From Anaerococcus sp. Marseille-Q5996 (GTDB lineage Bacteria; Bacillota; Clostridia; Tissierellales; Peptoniphilaceae), in the NCBI RefSeq assembly GCF_946893725.1, contig NZ_CAMPPE010000001.1, forward strand, positions 62,001-126,000: DNA of 64,000 nucleotides. Direction: 5' to 3'. The position numbers and the translations under genes were made by a program. The notes under the pieces were generated by a model. That model made no database searches, was not told where the DNA came from, and worked only from the letters and a program-made list of their open reading frames with translations. How positions within the stretch are numbered: the stretch's first letter is position 1; each line of letters starts with the position of its first letter. Of the stretch, positions 8,457 through 17,081 are shown piece by piece.

Positions 8457-10466
8457 TTATTTTTTGTTAACATATGATCCACTAGAGCTTGCTCCTACAA
8501 GTCTAAAGTATTTTACTGGTAGGCCTCTGCTATCTCCCATGTATCCTTTTCTAGGTGTTACTGCTACACCATTTTTGCCATAGGTCATGTGGATGATTGT
8601 ATCTTCTTGTGGATTTAGGATAAATCCTGTATGGCCTGCTGCTCCCATAGATCCACCTGGTGTACCTGCTACGAAAATATCTCCGTGTTGAAGTTCATTT
8701 TCTTTTATTTCATACATTACAGTACCCTTTGCTCCCATTTGGAATAGAGTTTCTGTGTTACCAACCCAGGCATCTTTGCCTAAGAATCCTCCGTGGATTA
8801 GGGCTCTGTAAACTGCTGATGAACAGTCAGCTTGTGTTGCTGAGTTTCTACCAGCTCCCATATTGTATGTCATTTTTTTATCTCTTGCAGCAAACATCCA
8901 TTCCATTACTTTATCAATGCTTTTTTCTCCTGGAATGTTGTTATCTTCTTTTGTTGCTACACCATTAGCATCTACTGTGTATACAACACCTTTTTGTGTA
9001 ACTGTTTGGTTTGGTGTTAGACCATTTTGTGTGAAATAATAATAATTTCCGTCTATTCTCCACACACCTTCTTTTACAAATCCTGCTTCGTTTGTGTGGT
9101 ATTTTTTGCCATCTAGTTCTACCCATGAGTTTTTAATAACTTTTGCTAGACCTTTGGCATCTGATTTGTAGTATTTACCTGCATAAATAGATGATTTATT
9201 TTGTTCTAATTTTCCATTATCATCAAAAACGTAAAGATTTTTGTTGATTGTTTGGGCACCCTTAGCAATTTTACCATTGTTATCTGATCTATATGTATTG
9301 CCAGCTATTGTAAACCATTTATTTTTTATGTTTGTTGCTACACCATTTCTGTCAACTTCATAGTATTTGTCAGCTGTAACCAGTTTTTTGTTTGTTGTTA
9401 GTGTTCCTCTGTCGTTAAAATAGTATGATTTGTTGCCAATTGTAGCAATACCTTTTAAAAGTTTGCCGTTATTGTCGTTGTAGTATTTGTTTTTGTTGAT
9501 TGTAACCCAGCTATTTTTAGGCGCAGTCATAGAACCATCATTAGCTAATTCGTAGTGAGCCTCACCTGTTACAATTTTTTTGTTTCTTTGTAGTTGGCCT
9601 TCTTTGTTGAAATAATATTTTTTGTCTTTGATTTGGGCAATACCCTTTGTAAGATTGCCCTTTTCATTCATATAGTAAATATTATCGCCAATACGTCCCC
9701 AAAGAGTTTTTGGGTTTGTTGCATTACCGTCTTTGTCAATTTCATAAAATTTATCTTTTACTATAACATTTGTGCCTTTTACAAGCTTGTTATTTTCGTA
9801 ATATTTTGTATTATTTCCTTCATGAACAAAGTATCCTGTGCCTTTTGGAGCATAGTAATTTGTTTGGTCAAGATTTGTTTCTTCTTCTTTGGTTTCTTCT
9901 ACATTTTCTGTTGAATTTTGTTTTTCTTCTTTTAAGTTATTTTCTACTTCTTTTGTTTGAGAAACTTCTGCATTTTGATAATTAGATACACTTTGAGCTT
10001 CTGCTGCATTGTAATCTTCATTTAATGCTTCATCTAGGTTTGAGTTGTCATAGTAAATTACATCATTTACATCAGCGCTAGATGGAGTTTGAACTTGTAC
10101 TTCTTCTGCTGGTTTTTCTTCATCATTTAATTCAACACTAAAATCAGCTTCTGTTAGTTTAGAATCTGTGTTTTGTAAGTCTGTAGTATTTTCTTGTGGT
10201 GTAAGGCTTTGGGATTGATCAATAGATTCGTAGTTTGAGATAGCTTGATCATCGTAGTTGATTATTTCTGGTGAATTAATATCAGAATTTTGCTCTGCTT
10301 CTAAATTTTCGCTTTCTTCGGTTTCGTAGTTATCTAAATTAGTCGACTTGCTCGGTTCAACATTTAGGTCATACCCCTCATCAGCATATGATTTATCGGC
10401 TGTAGTAACAGCAGTGGATACAAATAATGTTGAGGCAAGTAACAATGTTTTGTTAAATTTTTTCAT
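8457..10466 (-). CDS. Secreted cell-wall hydrolase: wall-binding repeats plus phage-type amidase (Amidase_5) domain
   Basis: Secreted enzyme predicted to cut peptidoglycan. 669 residues: signal peptide (1-28, ending near SYA), acidic Glu/Asn/Ser-rich linker (about 30-205), about 14 cell-wall-binding-type repeats (206-510; recurring KYYFN..G.L..., GIATI.., and WV.I.....Y pieces of about 20 residues), then a C-terminal domain (514-660). The C-terminal domain matches the bacteriophage peptidoglycan hydrolase family: MxWM, YNMG, catalytic-type DCSSAVYRAL with Cys548, GHTGF with His612 and a further His near 626. The repeat type is the one that binds choline in pneumococci, but the ligand here is unknown. 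It has its own promoter and terminator, so it is monocistronic. It could act as an autolysin or a bacteriocin-like lysin. Confidence 0.87.
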   Translation of the reverse strand: MKKFNKTLLLASTLFVSTAVTTADKSYADEGYDLNVEPSKSTNLDNYETEESENLEAEQNSDINSPEIINYDDQAISNYESIDQSQSLTPQENTTDLQNTDSKLTEADFSVELNDEEKPAEEVQVQTPSSADVNDVIYYDNSNLDEALNEDYNAAEAQSVSNYQNAEVSQTKEVENNLKEEKQNSTENVEETKEEETNLDQTNYYAPKGTGYFVHEGNNTKYYENNKLVKGTNVIVKDKFYEIDKDGNATNPKTLWGRIGDNIYYMNEKGNLTKGIAQIKDKKYYFNKEGQLQRNKKIVTGEAHYELANDGSMTAPKNSWVTINKNKYYNDNNGKLLKGIATIGNKSYYFNDRGTLTTNKKLVTADKYYEVDRNGVATNIKNKWFTIAGNTYRSDNNGKIAKGAQTINKNLYVFDDNGKLEQNKSSIYAGKYYKSDAKGLAKVIKNSWVELDGKKYHTNEAGFVKEGVWRIDGNYYYFTQNGLTPNQTVTQKGVVYTVDANGVATKEDNNIPGEKSIDKVMEWMFAARDKKMTYNMGAGRNSATQADCSSAVYRALIHGGFLGKDAWVGNTETLFQMGAKGTVMYEIKENELQHGDIFVAGTPGGSMGAAGHTGFILNPQEDTIIHMTYGKNGVAVTPRKGYMGDSRGLPVKYFRLVGASSSGSYVNKK

Positions 10467-10532
10467 TATTCTCCCTCACTCTATATTACAATATTATTAC
10501 AATTTGTTCTTTATTTTTTAATCACTGAACAT

Positions 10533-10561
10533 ATTATAATCTATTTTTTCATAAATTGCAA
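10533..10561 (-). promoter_or_regulatory. Promoter of the peptidoglycan hydrolase gene
   Basis: Minus strand TTGCAA (plus 10556-10561) and TATAAT (10533-10538) with 17-nt spacing. It lies 67-95 bp upstream of the start codon at 10466 in a divergent intergenic region shared with the lipoprotein gene at 10694. Confidence 0.75.
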
Positions 10562-10693
10562 CAAAAAGGTTACAATTTTTTGAAATATTTTAAGTTTTAT
10601 TAGGATGAATAGTTAAAATTTGGTTACAATTGCCCCTCCAACTACTAAAATTTAGCGAAATAGGGTAAAATAAAAATTGATTAGGAGGCCCTT

Positions 10694-11659
10694 ATGAAAA
10701 ATAACAAAATTATAATTGCACTTGGACTAGTCCTTACACTGACAGCTTGCGATCAAAATGCAAGCAAAACAGCAGTTTCAGAAGAAACTATCTCCCAAGC
10801 CCTAGATGGCCCAGTAGAAAATCAAGACATAGTTGATGAAAAGCAAGATCAAACTGAAGAAACTCAAACAAACGAAAATGAAGATAAAAATGATGCCACA
10901 GACCTAAACAAATGGCGCGATATGATCCTAAATATAGGTGAATTTTCACCAACCCTTGTAAAAAACCTAACCGATGATGATTTAGAAAAATTAATCGAAG
11001 ATGCAAATCAATTAAGCGAAGAAACTGGATATTGGGATGCAAAAGACTTTGTTTTCCAAGAATTAGCAAAAATGTATCCAGAATTAGCAAATAAATTCCC
11101 ACTAGACTCTGTAGAAAATAGATATAACCAAGAAGCCGCAGAAGAAGGCGACTATAATGGTACTTTTGATTACGAAAGACAATTAATGATTGATATGGGT
11201 TATCCATCAAACGAGGTTTGGGCAATCGATGATAAAAGTGTCCAAGACGCCTTCCATGAAGCCTACGAAGATGATATAGACCTATATTATGAAGATTATG
11301 TAGAAAATGCCGCATCAATTCTCTTTGGCGAAGACGAAGAAGACGATGATGATCAAGCAGAAAGCTCAACAGAAGATCAAAAATCAGAAAATACAAGTAG
11401 TAAAAACAAAATCAAAAAATACGGCTCAAGCCAAACAGACTACGATGCGATCAAAGCATCCCTAGTCCAATATTACGAATTTAGCCCAGCAAGTGTCAAC
11501 CAAATGACCAACAACGACATAGACATAGCCTACACCAGAGCAATGGCAAGACTAGAAGAAACAGGCACAGGTGATATAGGACTAATATTTGAAGAACTAG
11601 GAAATATGTTCCCAGGATCCAGCAAAATGTACCCAGGAGAACAAACAGAAGAAAACTAG
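10694..11659 (+). CDS. Acidic lipoprotein of unknown function with a duplicated EFSP...EETG domain
   Basis: I do not recognise the family. 321 residues with a type II signal peptide (lipobox LTAC, Cys19), so it should sit on the outer face of the membrane. After an acidic tether, two copies of one domain are visible. The first (about 75-140) reads EFSPTLV, then LTDDDLEKL, EETGYWDAKDF, FQELAKMYPE. The second (about 250-315) reads EFSPASV, MTNNDIDIAY, EETGTGDIGL, FEELGNMFPG. A Glu/Asp-rich linker joins them. The start follows AGGAGG. It is one of the few plus-strand genes left of oriC, divergent from the wall hydrolase, hinting at a cell-envelope role. That is inference only. Confidence 0.85.
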   Translation: MKNNKIIIALGLVLTLTACDQNASKTAVSEETISQALDGPVENQDIVDEKQDQTEETQTNENEDKNDATDLNKWRDMILNIGEFSPTLVKNLTDDDLEKLIEDANQLSEETGYWDAKDFVFQELAKMYPELANKFPLDSVENRYNQEAAEEGDYNGTFDYERQLMIDMGYPSNEVWAIDDKSVQDAFHEAYEDDIDLYYEDYVENAASILFGEDEEDDDDQAESSTEDQKSENTSSKNKIKKYGSSQTDYDAIKASLVQYYEFSPASVNQMTNNDIDIAYTRAMARLEETGTGDIGLIFEELGNMFPGSSKMYPGEQTEEN

Positions 11660-11671
11660 GGAAAAAACTCC

Positions 11672-11705
11672 AATCCCCTCTATATATAAGTAGAGGGGAT
11701 TTTTT
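11672..11705 (+). terminator. Terminator after the lipoprotein gene
   Basis: AATCCCCTCTA (11672-11682) pairs with TAGAGGGGATT (11691-11701) across an 8-nt loop, followed by a T run. A strong 11-bp stem. Confidence 0.9.
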
Positions 11706-11883
11706 GTGGGCAAATTTAAGAGTACTTGTAATAGATATAATATTTATATAGAGCTAAAAAAAGATTTCTCAAAATGTAGAAGAGAAAAAACTAAAAAATA
11801 ATCCAAATATAAAGGTATAGTAAAAACCAAGGCTAAATAAAGATTAAAATAAAAAGGGATTTTGAAAATCCAATAAAAAAAAG

Positions 11884-12010
11884 AATTCGCGGAGCGAACT
11901 TCTACTGCTCATTGCCCTCCGCAGGAGCAGAGGGGGTGAAATGGGTCGGGGGTCCGGGGAAGGGCCAAAGGGGCCTCTGCAGCCCCTACGGCCCTGCTCC
12001 CCGGTATTCG
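11884..12010. repeat. GC-rich, highly foldable intergenic element
   Basis: About 125 bases with far higher GC than the surrounding AT-rich DNA and no open frame of note. Three hairpins can be drawn: TTCGC/GCGAA (11886-11898); CTGCTC/GAGCAG (about 11906-11930); and a long stacked arm in which CCGGGGA (11954-11960) pairs with TCCCCGG (11998-12004), AGGGCC (11961-11966) with GGCCCT (11990-11995) and GGGGC (11970-11974) with GCCCC (11982-11986). No T run follows, so it is not an ordinary terminator. It could be a dispersed palindromic repeat or a structured RNA; I cannot tell which. The remaining gap (11706-11883, 12011-12116) is AT-rich with nothing recognised. Confidence 0.55.
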
Positions 12011-12116
12011 AAGTAATAAACTAAATAATTAAATTAAATTTACTTACCAAACAAAAATCAAATAAAAAAAATTTTAATCAAAAATATTTAGCAAAATATT
12101 TAAAACAAGGAGACCT

Positions 12117-12785
12117 ATGACAGTGATAGTATTAGCTGGAATGATAGCAGCTGGCAAGTCAACAGTATCAGCAAAACTTGCCCATGAACTTGGCACAGAC
12201 CTAATGATAGAGCCAGTAGATGAAAATCCCATCCTGCCTCTTTATTATAACAACAAAGAAAAATACGCGTTTTTGCTTCAAATATATTTTTTAAACGAAA
12301 GGTTTAAATTAATAAAACAAGCCCTAAAAAATAATAAAAATGTCCTCGACCGTAGCATCTACGAAGATGAACTATTTACCAGGATAAATCTAATGGAAGA
12401 TAACATCACCCAAGTAGAATACGACGTTTACAAAGACCTTTTAGACAATATGCTAGAAGAAATCGAAGACATGCCCAAAAAAGCCCCAGACTTGCTGGTT
12501 TATCTTGACATAACATTTGAAAAGTTTTTATCAAATTTAGCCAAGCGAGGCCGAGTTTTTGAACAAATAGATGAAAATACAGAAAAAGGCAAAAAAGACC
12601 TAGCCTACTTTAAACTCCTCCACTCCGAGTACCAAAAATGGTACGAAGAATACAATTACTCTCCAAAAATCAAAATCGATATGAACAAATACGATGTAAA
12701 CAAAAAAGAAGATTGGGATCAGGTTTTCAAATTAATAATGGATGCCTTTGATGAGAGTCTAAGAGACCAAGAGAAAAATAAATAA
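12117..12785 (+). CDS. Deoxynucleoside kinase (dAdo/dGuo/dCyd kinase family)
   Basis: Phosphorylates deoxynucleosides for salvage of DNA precursors in the cytoplasm. 222 residues, normal for the family. Motifs: P-loop GMIAAGKST (about 8-16), the substrate-binding EPVDENP (31-37), the DRS motif (LDRSIYED, about 78-85) and the LID arginines in AKRGRVFEQ. The start ATG has the strong site AAGGAGA six bases upstream. It stands alone between two terminator-like elements on the plus strand, against the local minus-strand trend. Which deoxynucleoside it prefers cannot be read from the sequence. Confidence 0.92.
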   Translation: MTVIVLAGMIAAGKSTVSAKLAHELGTDLMIEPVDENPILPLYYNNKEKYAFLLQIYFLNERFKLIKQALKNNKNVLDRSIYEDELFTRINLMEDNITQVEYDVYKDLLDNMLEEIEDMPKKAPDLLVYLDITFEKFLSNLAKRGRVFEQIDENTEKGKKDLAYFKLLHSEYQKWYEEYNYSPKIKIDMNKYDVNKKEDWDQVFKLIMDAFDESLRDQEKNK

Positions 12786-12825
12786 AAAAATGGCCTTAGA
12801 GTTTTAAACTCCTAGGTCATTTTTA
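12784..12825. terminator. Bidirectional terminator between the kinase and the DUF3800 gene
   Basis: AAATGGCCTTAGAGTTT and AAACTCCTAGGTCATTT (roughly 12788-12804 and 12806-12822) form an interrupted stem with A runs on the left and T runs on the right, so it can end transcription from both convergent genes. Confidence 0.75.
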
Positions 12826-12828
12826 ATA

Positions 12829-14055
12829 TTATTTGTACATATTATTCTCTTTCATTAAAGCTATACTTTCCACCATAAAAGGGCGGTCAGAAATATTAGT
12901 AGCCCTATAAATTTCATAATCTTCAAATCGAGTAAAGAAGTCAAACAAACTGTACATTCTAACTGGTATATCTGAATAAAGTCCAGTATAAGTAGTTGAA
13001 TTTATATTCCTCATTTTTAATAAGTATTTTCCAATATTTTTATAAGTTTTAAAACGTAACTCATCCAATTCAAACCAACTAATATTTAAAAATTTATCTT
13101 TATAAGATAATTGATTATAATTATTTTCCATTGATCTTATAATTCTAGCAAAAAAATTCGATACCATATCTGCTATCCTTATTCCCTCACTATATTCTGA
13201 ATTAATTACTTGTACGGAACTCTTATTAAATAAGAACTCTGCAGATGATAGAATAGTTTCAGTTCTATGACCTCCTCCATCTATAAATATTTCAGTACCT
13301 AATATATCTGCATTTAAATTCTCTAATAATTTATATAGTCCATTTAAACTATAGATGTAGTTCCATTTATAGTCTTCTCTAAAGTCTTGCTTTTTTATAG
13401 CTAAAAGCAATAACAATATAATATAATCTGACATTTGACCATAAAGTCTGTCGATTTCTGAATCTCCACTGTTGACTTCGATTTCTTTGCTTATCATGTT
13501 TACTTTTTCATGAAAATCTAATGGTTTGGAGTTTGAGTCAAATAATACTTCTAATAATTCTTCTGTAACATTATCGTGCAAAAATTTTATAACTGTATTC
13601 ATTGTTTTTTTAAAGTTATTTGATTTTATCCATTCGTTGTAGTTTTCTGCAAAAACTGAGTGAATTACTAACTCAAATTTACTAATAGTAGATAGGTGTA
13701 CAATGGTATTTTCTCTATTTAATAAATCAAATAATTCATAATAAAATCTTACAAACTTATCTTCCATTGATTTAAATCCGTAAGTAAAATTTTTGGATTT
13801 TATTGTTTTTGCTTTAAATTCAGCATCTGCTCTAATACCTATTAATTTTTTATACCTGTTCTCTAAAGTATTATATTCGTTTAATAATTTAGTTGTATTT
13901 TCTTTTTTATTCCCTATGCCTGCTAGTGTAAAATAAGAGCTATGATGTTTATCTGATATATTAATTAACATATTATTAAGTGTCAGATTAGAGTCATGCA
14001 TCGATTCATCTATAAAAAATCTATAACTATCTTTATAAGTTGCTTTACTTTGCAT
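12829..14055 (-). CDS. DUF3800-type protein (putative RNase H-like nuclease)
   Basis: 408 residues. It opens with an acidic strand FFIDESMHDSN (about 13-23), the DUF3800 hallmark FxDES. Later come EIFIDGGGHR (about 272-281) and a C-terminal SEYSEGIRIADMVSNFFARII block, the conserved ...IQIADxxA helix of the family. DUF3800 proteins are thought to have an RNase H-like fold and often sit in defence islands; no activity is established for this one. It starts 8 bp after the stop of the truncated DNA methyltransferase and was probably its operon partner. Codon and base use are strongly AT-rich, as in the rest of the accessory island. Confidence 0.75.
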   Translation of the reverse strand: MQSKATYKDSYRFFIDESMHDSNLTLNNMLINISDKHHSSYFTLAGIGNKKENTTKLLNEYNTLENRYKKLIGIRADAEFKAKTIKSKNFTYGFKSMEDKFVRFYYELFDLLNRENTIVHLSTISKFELVIHSVFAENYNEWIKSNNFKKTMNTVIKFLHDNVTEELLEVLFDSNSKPLDFHEKVNMISKEIEVNSGDSEIDRLYGQMSDYIILLLLLAIKKQDFREDYKWNYIYSLNGLYKLLENLNADILGTEIFIDGGGHRTETILSSAEFLFNKSSVQVINSEYSEGIRIADMVSNFFARIIRSMENNYNQLSYKDKFLNISWFELDELRFKTYKNIGKYLLKMRNINSTTYTGLYSDIPVRMYSLFDFFTRFEDYEIYRATNISDRPFMVESIALMKENNMYK

Positions 14056-14063
14056 ATAATTAC

Positions 14064-15680
14064 TTAATTACCTATTTCTTGGTACATTTTCATAAGCTCA
14101 GCCACACATTCAGACTCGGTCATGGTACGCCAATCAAAACCATAGGCCTCCATGACTGCTTTGTCATTTTCTTGGTGGGCACGTCTAAGTTCCTTTGGCA
14201 TAGTAAGCTCATCATATAAGTCTGCCAATGATGATGCTGGATAAAGGTCACGGGCATCGAGGATAGCTTGGGCAGTTTTTTCTATTTTTTGTTTTTGTTC
14301 TTGGCTTGGGTCTGGCCATGGGAAGTTGTTGTAGACAAACGGTGAATATCTATATCTCATTTCTAATCTTCCCGCAACAAATCTCATCCATCCCATATGA
14401 ACGTTTGATAATAAAACACCAAACAAATATATTTCTTTACTATTTAATATCTGAGTGGAGTCACTAGCTATTAAATTTTTATCTACATATCCAATTGGTA
14501 TATACTTTCTTCTCTCTGATGAAACTCTTGGTATAATTAAATAATCGTTTTTAGGTTGTCTTATTTGTGTAAATAAATATGGAATTTCAGCATCTTTTTG
14601 CACTGATTTCGTTGGAGATGTTAATCTTTTATCCCTAACATTTTCTAATCTTTTTCTTATTTCAGGAATATTTCTATATTCGGTTGGGTTTATATCTACT
14701 AACCATAGGCAATATCTAGTCTTATTATTAATGTAATCATCAGCACCGGCATATTTTTTTAATAAATGTCCTTTTGTAGGATATTTTTTTATAAACTCTT
14801 CAAATTCTTTTTGTGAGAATATTAAATTTCCTCCATCAGTTGGCTGGCTTCCTTTTATCATTTTAGGAACATTGCCTTTAGGCTTACCTCTACTTTCTAA
14901 TATTATATCAGGAGCATCTAACAAATAGTTATTTATTCTTTTAGCTTTTTTTATTCCATTTTTAGAGTCGAAAATATATTTATTTTCTTTAGAAAACTTA
15001 AAAAAGCTAAATCCTATTATTACACAGTGAACAGCTGCTTTAAATTTAGCTTCGCTGTTCCAAACAAATGAATGATATGCAAAATCTATAGAGTATTTAT
15101 CTGAAAATAGTTCAGTCATCAGTACTGCTTGCTCACCTTGAACTATAGAGTTTGTAGATACAAATGCAACGTGGATTCTTTGATTATTGATATATTCCAT
15201 GGCTTTTTTGTACCAAGCTACAACATAATCTAGCTTTTTAAAATTACCTTGATTAAATATTATATCCATATCCTTTTGTTGTATTTTTGACCTATTTTGA
15301 TGTCCAACAAAAGGCGGATTACCCATTATATAATCCAAATCATCTTTAGCCACTACTTCTTCCCAGTCCATCCTTAAAGCATTGCCTTCTACTATGTTGG
15401 CGTAGGATTTGAGTGGCAAAAAGTCTATGTTAGCGTGGATGATCTCCTCTGTTTCTTTCATCATCTGGTCTTCTGAGATCCAAAGGGCGGTTTTTGCTAC
15501 TGTTACTGCAAAGTCATTTATCTCTATTCCATAAAATTGGTCAAGGCTAACTTTGATAGGATTTTCTACATCTCCCATAAATATTTGGTCACCAAAACGA
15601 GTTTTGATGGCTTCATTTTCTAGTTTTCTAAGGGAGAGATAGGTTTCTGTAAGAAAGTTCCCACTACCCTCTCGTGTCAA
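14064..15680 (-). pseudogene. Truncated MmeI-like class I DNA methyltransferase (N-terminal part missing)
   Basis: The remaining 538 residues match the middle and C-terminal parts of MmeI-like DNA adenine methyltransferase/restriction proteins. They begin in motif I (GSGNFLTETYLSLR), then DQFYGIEINDFAV, the catalytic motif DYIMGNPPFVGH (motif IV NPPF), and a target-recognition region ending in the RYRYSPFVYNNFPWP signature and a YDELTMPKELRRAH tail. Full-length relatives have several hundred residues before motif I, including the nuclease. Here the reading frame starts at a TTG inside motif I, and the Asp-Pro that normally precedes GSGNF is replaced (TREGSGNF). The 5' part is gone; only about 90 bp of AT-rich DNA separates it from the IS256 element. 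Probably inactive. Confidence 0.85.
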
Positions 15681-15767
15681 GGGTATGATAAATATTTTAA
15701 TGATTTTTGATTTAAAAATTAAATTGTATTATATAATTGAATCTTTATATTATGCTATAAGTTCAGA

Positions 15768-17081
15768 GATAAAGTCCATATAATTGTGTAAAAGTATAAA
15801 AGGTCATGGCCCCCTTTTTTAAGGTACAATGTTTTTGACTACAAAACATACCTGAAAGGAGAACCATGACACAAGTACATTTTACCTTAAAACAAGAAGA
15901 AATCCAAAAATTAATTGAAGGCTCTGTAAAAGATGATCTTTCAAAGAATATTTTAACTACCGTCTTTAACCAACTTATGGAAGAACAGAGGAATCAATAT
16001 ATTGGCGTTGGCGCCTATGAGAGGGATGAAAATCGTGTATCCTCAAGAAATGGATATTATGACAGAGAGTACACAACTCGCATTGGTAGCCTTACTTTGC
16101 GTGTTCCTCGTACCAGAGATGGCCTATTTTCTACAGACATCTTCGATCGTTATCAAAGACATGAAAAAGCGCTTTTAGCGGCCATGCTCGAGATGTATAT
16201 CTCTGGCGTCTCTACAAGAAAAGTTAGCCAAGTAGTGGAAGAATTATGTGGGAAAAACATCTCTAAATCATTTGTTTCCAACCTCACAAAAGAATTAGAC
16301 GATATCGTAGAAAACTGGAGAAATGCTCCCTTTGAGAAAAGTTATCCTTATCTCATGACGGATGTCTTGTATATAAAAGTCCGAGAAAATTCTCGTGTGG
16401 TTTCTAAAAGCTGTCATATTGCCATTGGCTTCAATGAAGAAGGAGAACGAGAAGTTCTAGGTTTTCTCATCCAAGAAGGCGAAAGCGAAGCGACTTGGAC
16501 CCATTTCTTTGAATACCTAAAGAGAAGAGAGTTGAAAGGGATTCAACTCGTCATCTCTGATGCTCACAAAGGGCTAGTACAAGCGATTCGTAAGTGTTTT
16601 ACAGGCGTTTCTTGGCAACGTTGTCAAGTCCATTTTGTAAGAAACATATTTGCTACCGTCCCCAAGAAGAACTCCTCTCTTTTCAGAGAACAAGTAAAAG
16701 CCCTGTTTCGAATCACAAACCTTGAGCAAGCCCGAGCCTTAAAAAATGAGATACTAGAACAATTTAGTGAAGAAAAAGGATATCAAATTGCTTGTACATG
16801 TTTGGATGAAGGCTTTGAGGATGCCTTCCAATATGTAATCGTTGGCCAAGCACATACACGGATTCGCAGTACCAACCTCTTAGAGCGCCTCAATCAGGAA
16901 GTACGAAGAAGAGAAAAAGTTGTTCGCATTTTTCCAAATACAGCTTCAGCCACTCGTTTAATCGGGGCCATGTTGATGCATCAACATGAAGATTGGATAG
17001 GTGCTACAAGAACTTACATAAAACTTTAGAAAATAGCAAACATTGTACTAGGAACTTTTACACAAGATTTTGGACTTGACT
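15768..17081 (+). mobile_element. IS256-family insertion sequence, complete, with 8-bp target duplication
   Basis: A 1,314-bp element with one transposase. Imperfect terminal inverted repeats of about 28 bp: the conserved blocks AAGTCCA (15772-15778; complement 17071-17077) and TTGTGTAAAAGT (15784-15795; complement 17054-17065) occur at both ends in the same spacing. The octamer AGTTCAGA occurs directly on both sides (15760-15767 and 17082-17089), as expected for the 8-bp duplication of this family. The insertion is therefore a simple transposition event. Confidence 0.85.
15866..17029 (+). CDS. IS256-family DDE transposase
   Basis: 387-residue transposase that cuts and moves the surrounding element. 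The Transposase_mut pattern is clear: N-terminal RVSSRNGYYDREYTTRIGSLTLRVPRTR, GVSTRKVSQVVEELCG, and the acidic triad in TDVLYIKV (Asp near 168), VISDAHKGL (Asp near 234) and LLERLNQEVRRREKVVRIFPN (Glu near 341). Length and motifs are complete, with no frameshift. AAAGGAGAACC precedes the ATG. It reads opposite to the flanking minus-strand genes. Confidence 0.96.
   Translation: MTQVHFTLKQEEIQKLIEGSVKDDLSKNILTTVFNQLMEEQRNQYIGVGAYERDENRVSSRNGYYDREYTTRIGSLTLRVPRTRDGLFSTDIFDRYQRHEKALLAAMLEMYISGVSTRKVSQVVEELCGKNISKSFVSNLTKELDDIVENWRNAPFEKSYPYLMTDVLYIKVRENSRVVSKSCHIAIGFNEEGEREVLGFLIQEGESEATWTHFFEYLKRRELKGIQLVISDAHKGLVQAIRKCFTGVSWQRCQVHFVRNIFATVPKKNSSLFREQVKALFRITNLEQARALKNEILEQFSEEKGYQIACTCLDEGFEDAFQYVIVGQAHTRIRSTNLLERLNQEVRRREKVVRIFPNTASATRLIGAMLMHQHEDWIGATRTYIKL

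Noticed and set aside
9000-10000. Periodic Tyr/Gly coding repeats as a CRISPR array
   Set aside because: They are protein repeats of the wall-binding type with variable DNA sequence and no unique spacers.
10788-11396. 202-residue minus-strand frame rich in Leu/His
   Set aside because: It is antisense to the lipoprotein with its duplicated domain, and the composition is typical of reversed acidic coding DNA.
11884-12010. GC-rich block as a tRNA or rRNA piece
   Set aside because: No cloverleaf, no TTCGANNC loop in the right context, no CCA-type end, and no rRNA phrases.
15680-15767. IS256 insertion as the cause of the methyltransferase truncation
   Set aside because: The 8-bp duplication and the reconstructed HEPN end show that the IS landed in the HEPN 3' end; the methyltransferase was already cut about 90 bp away.
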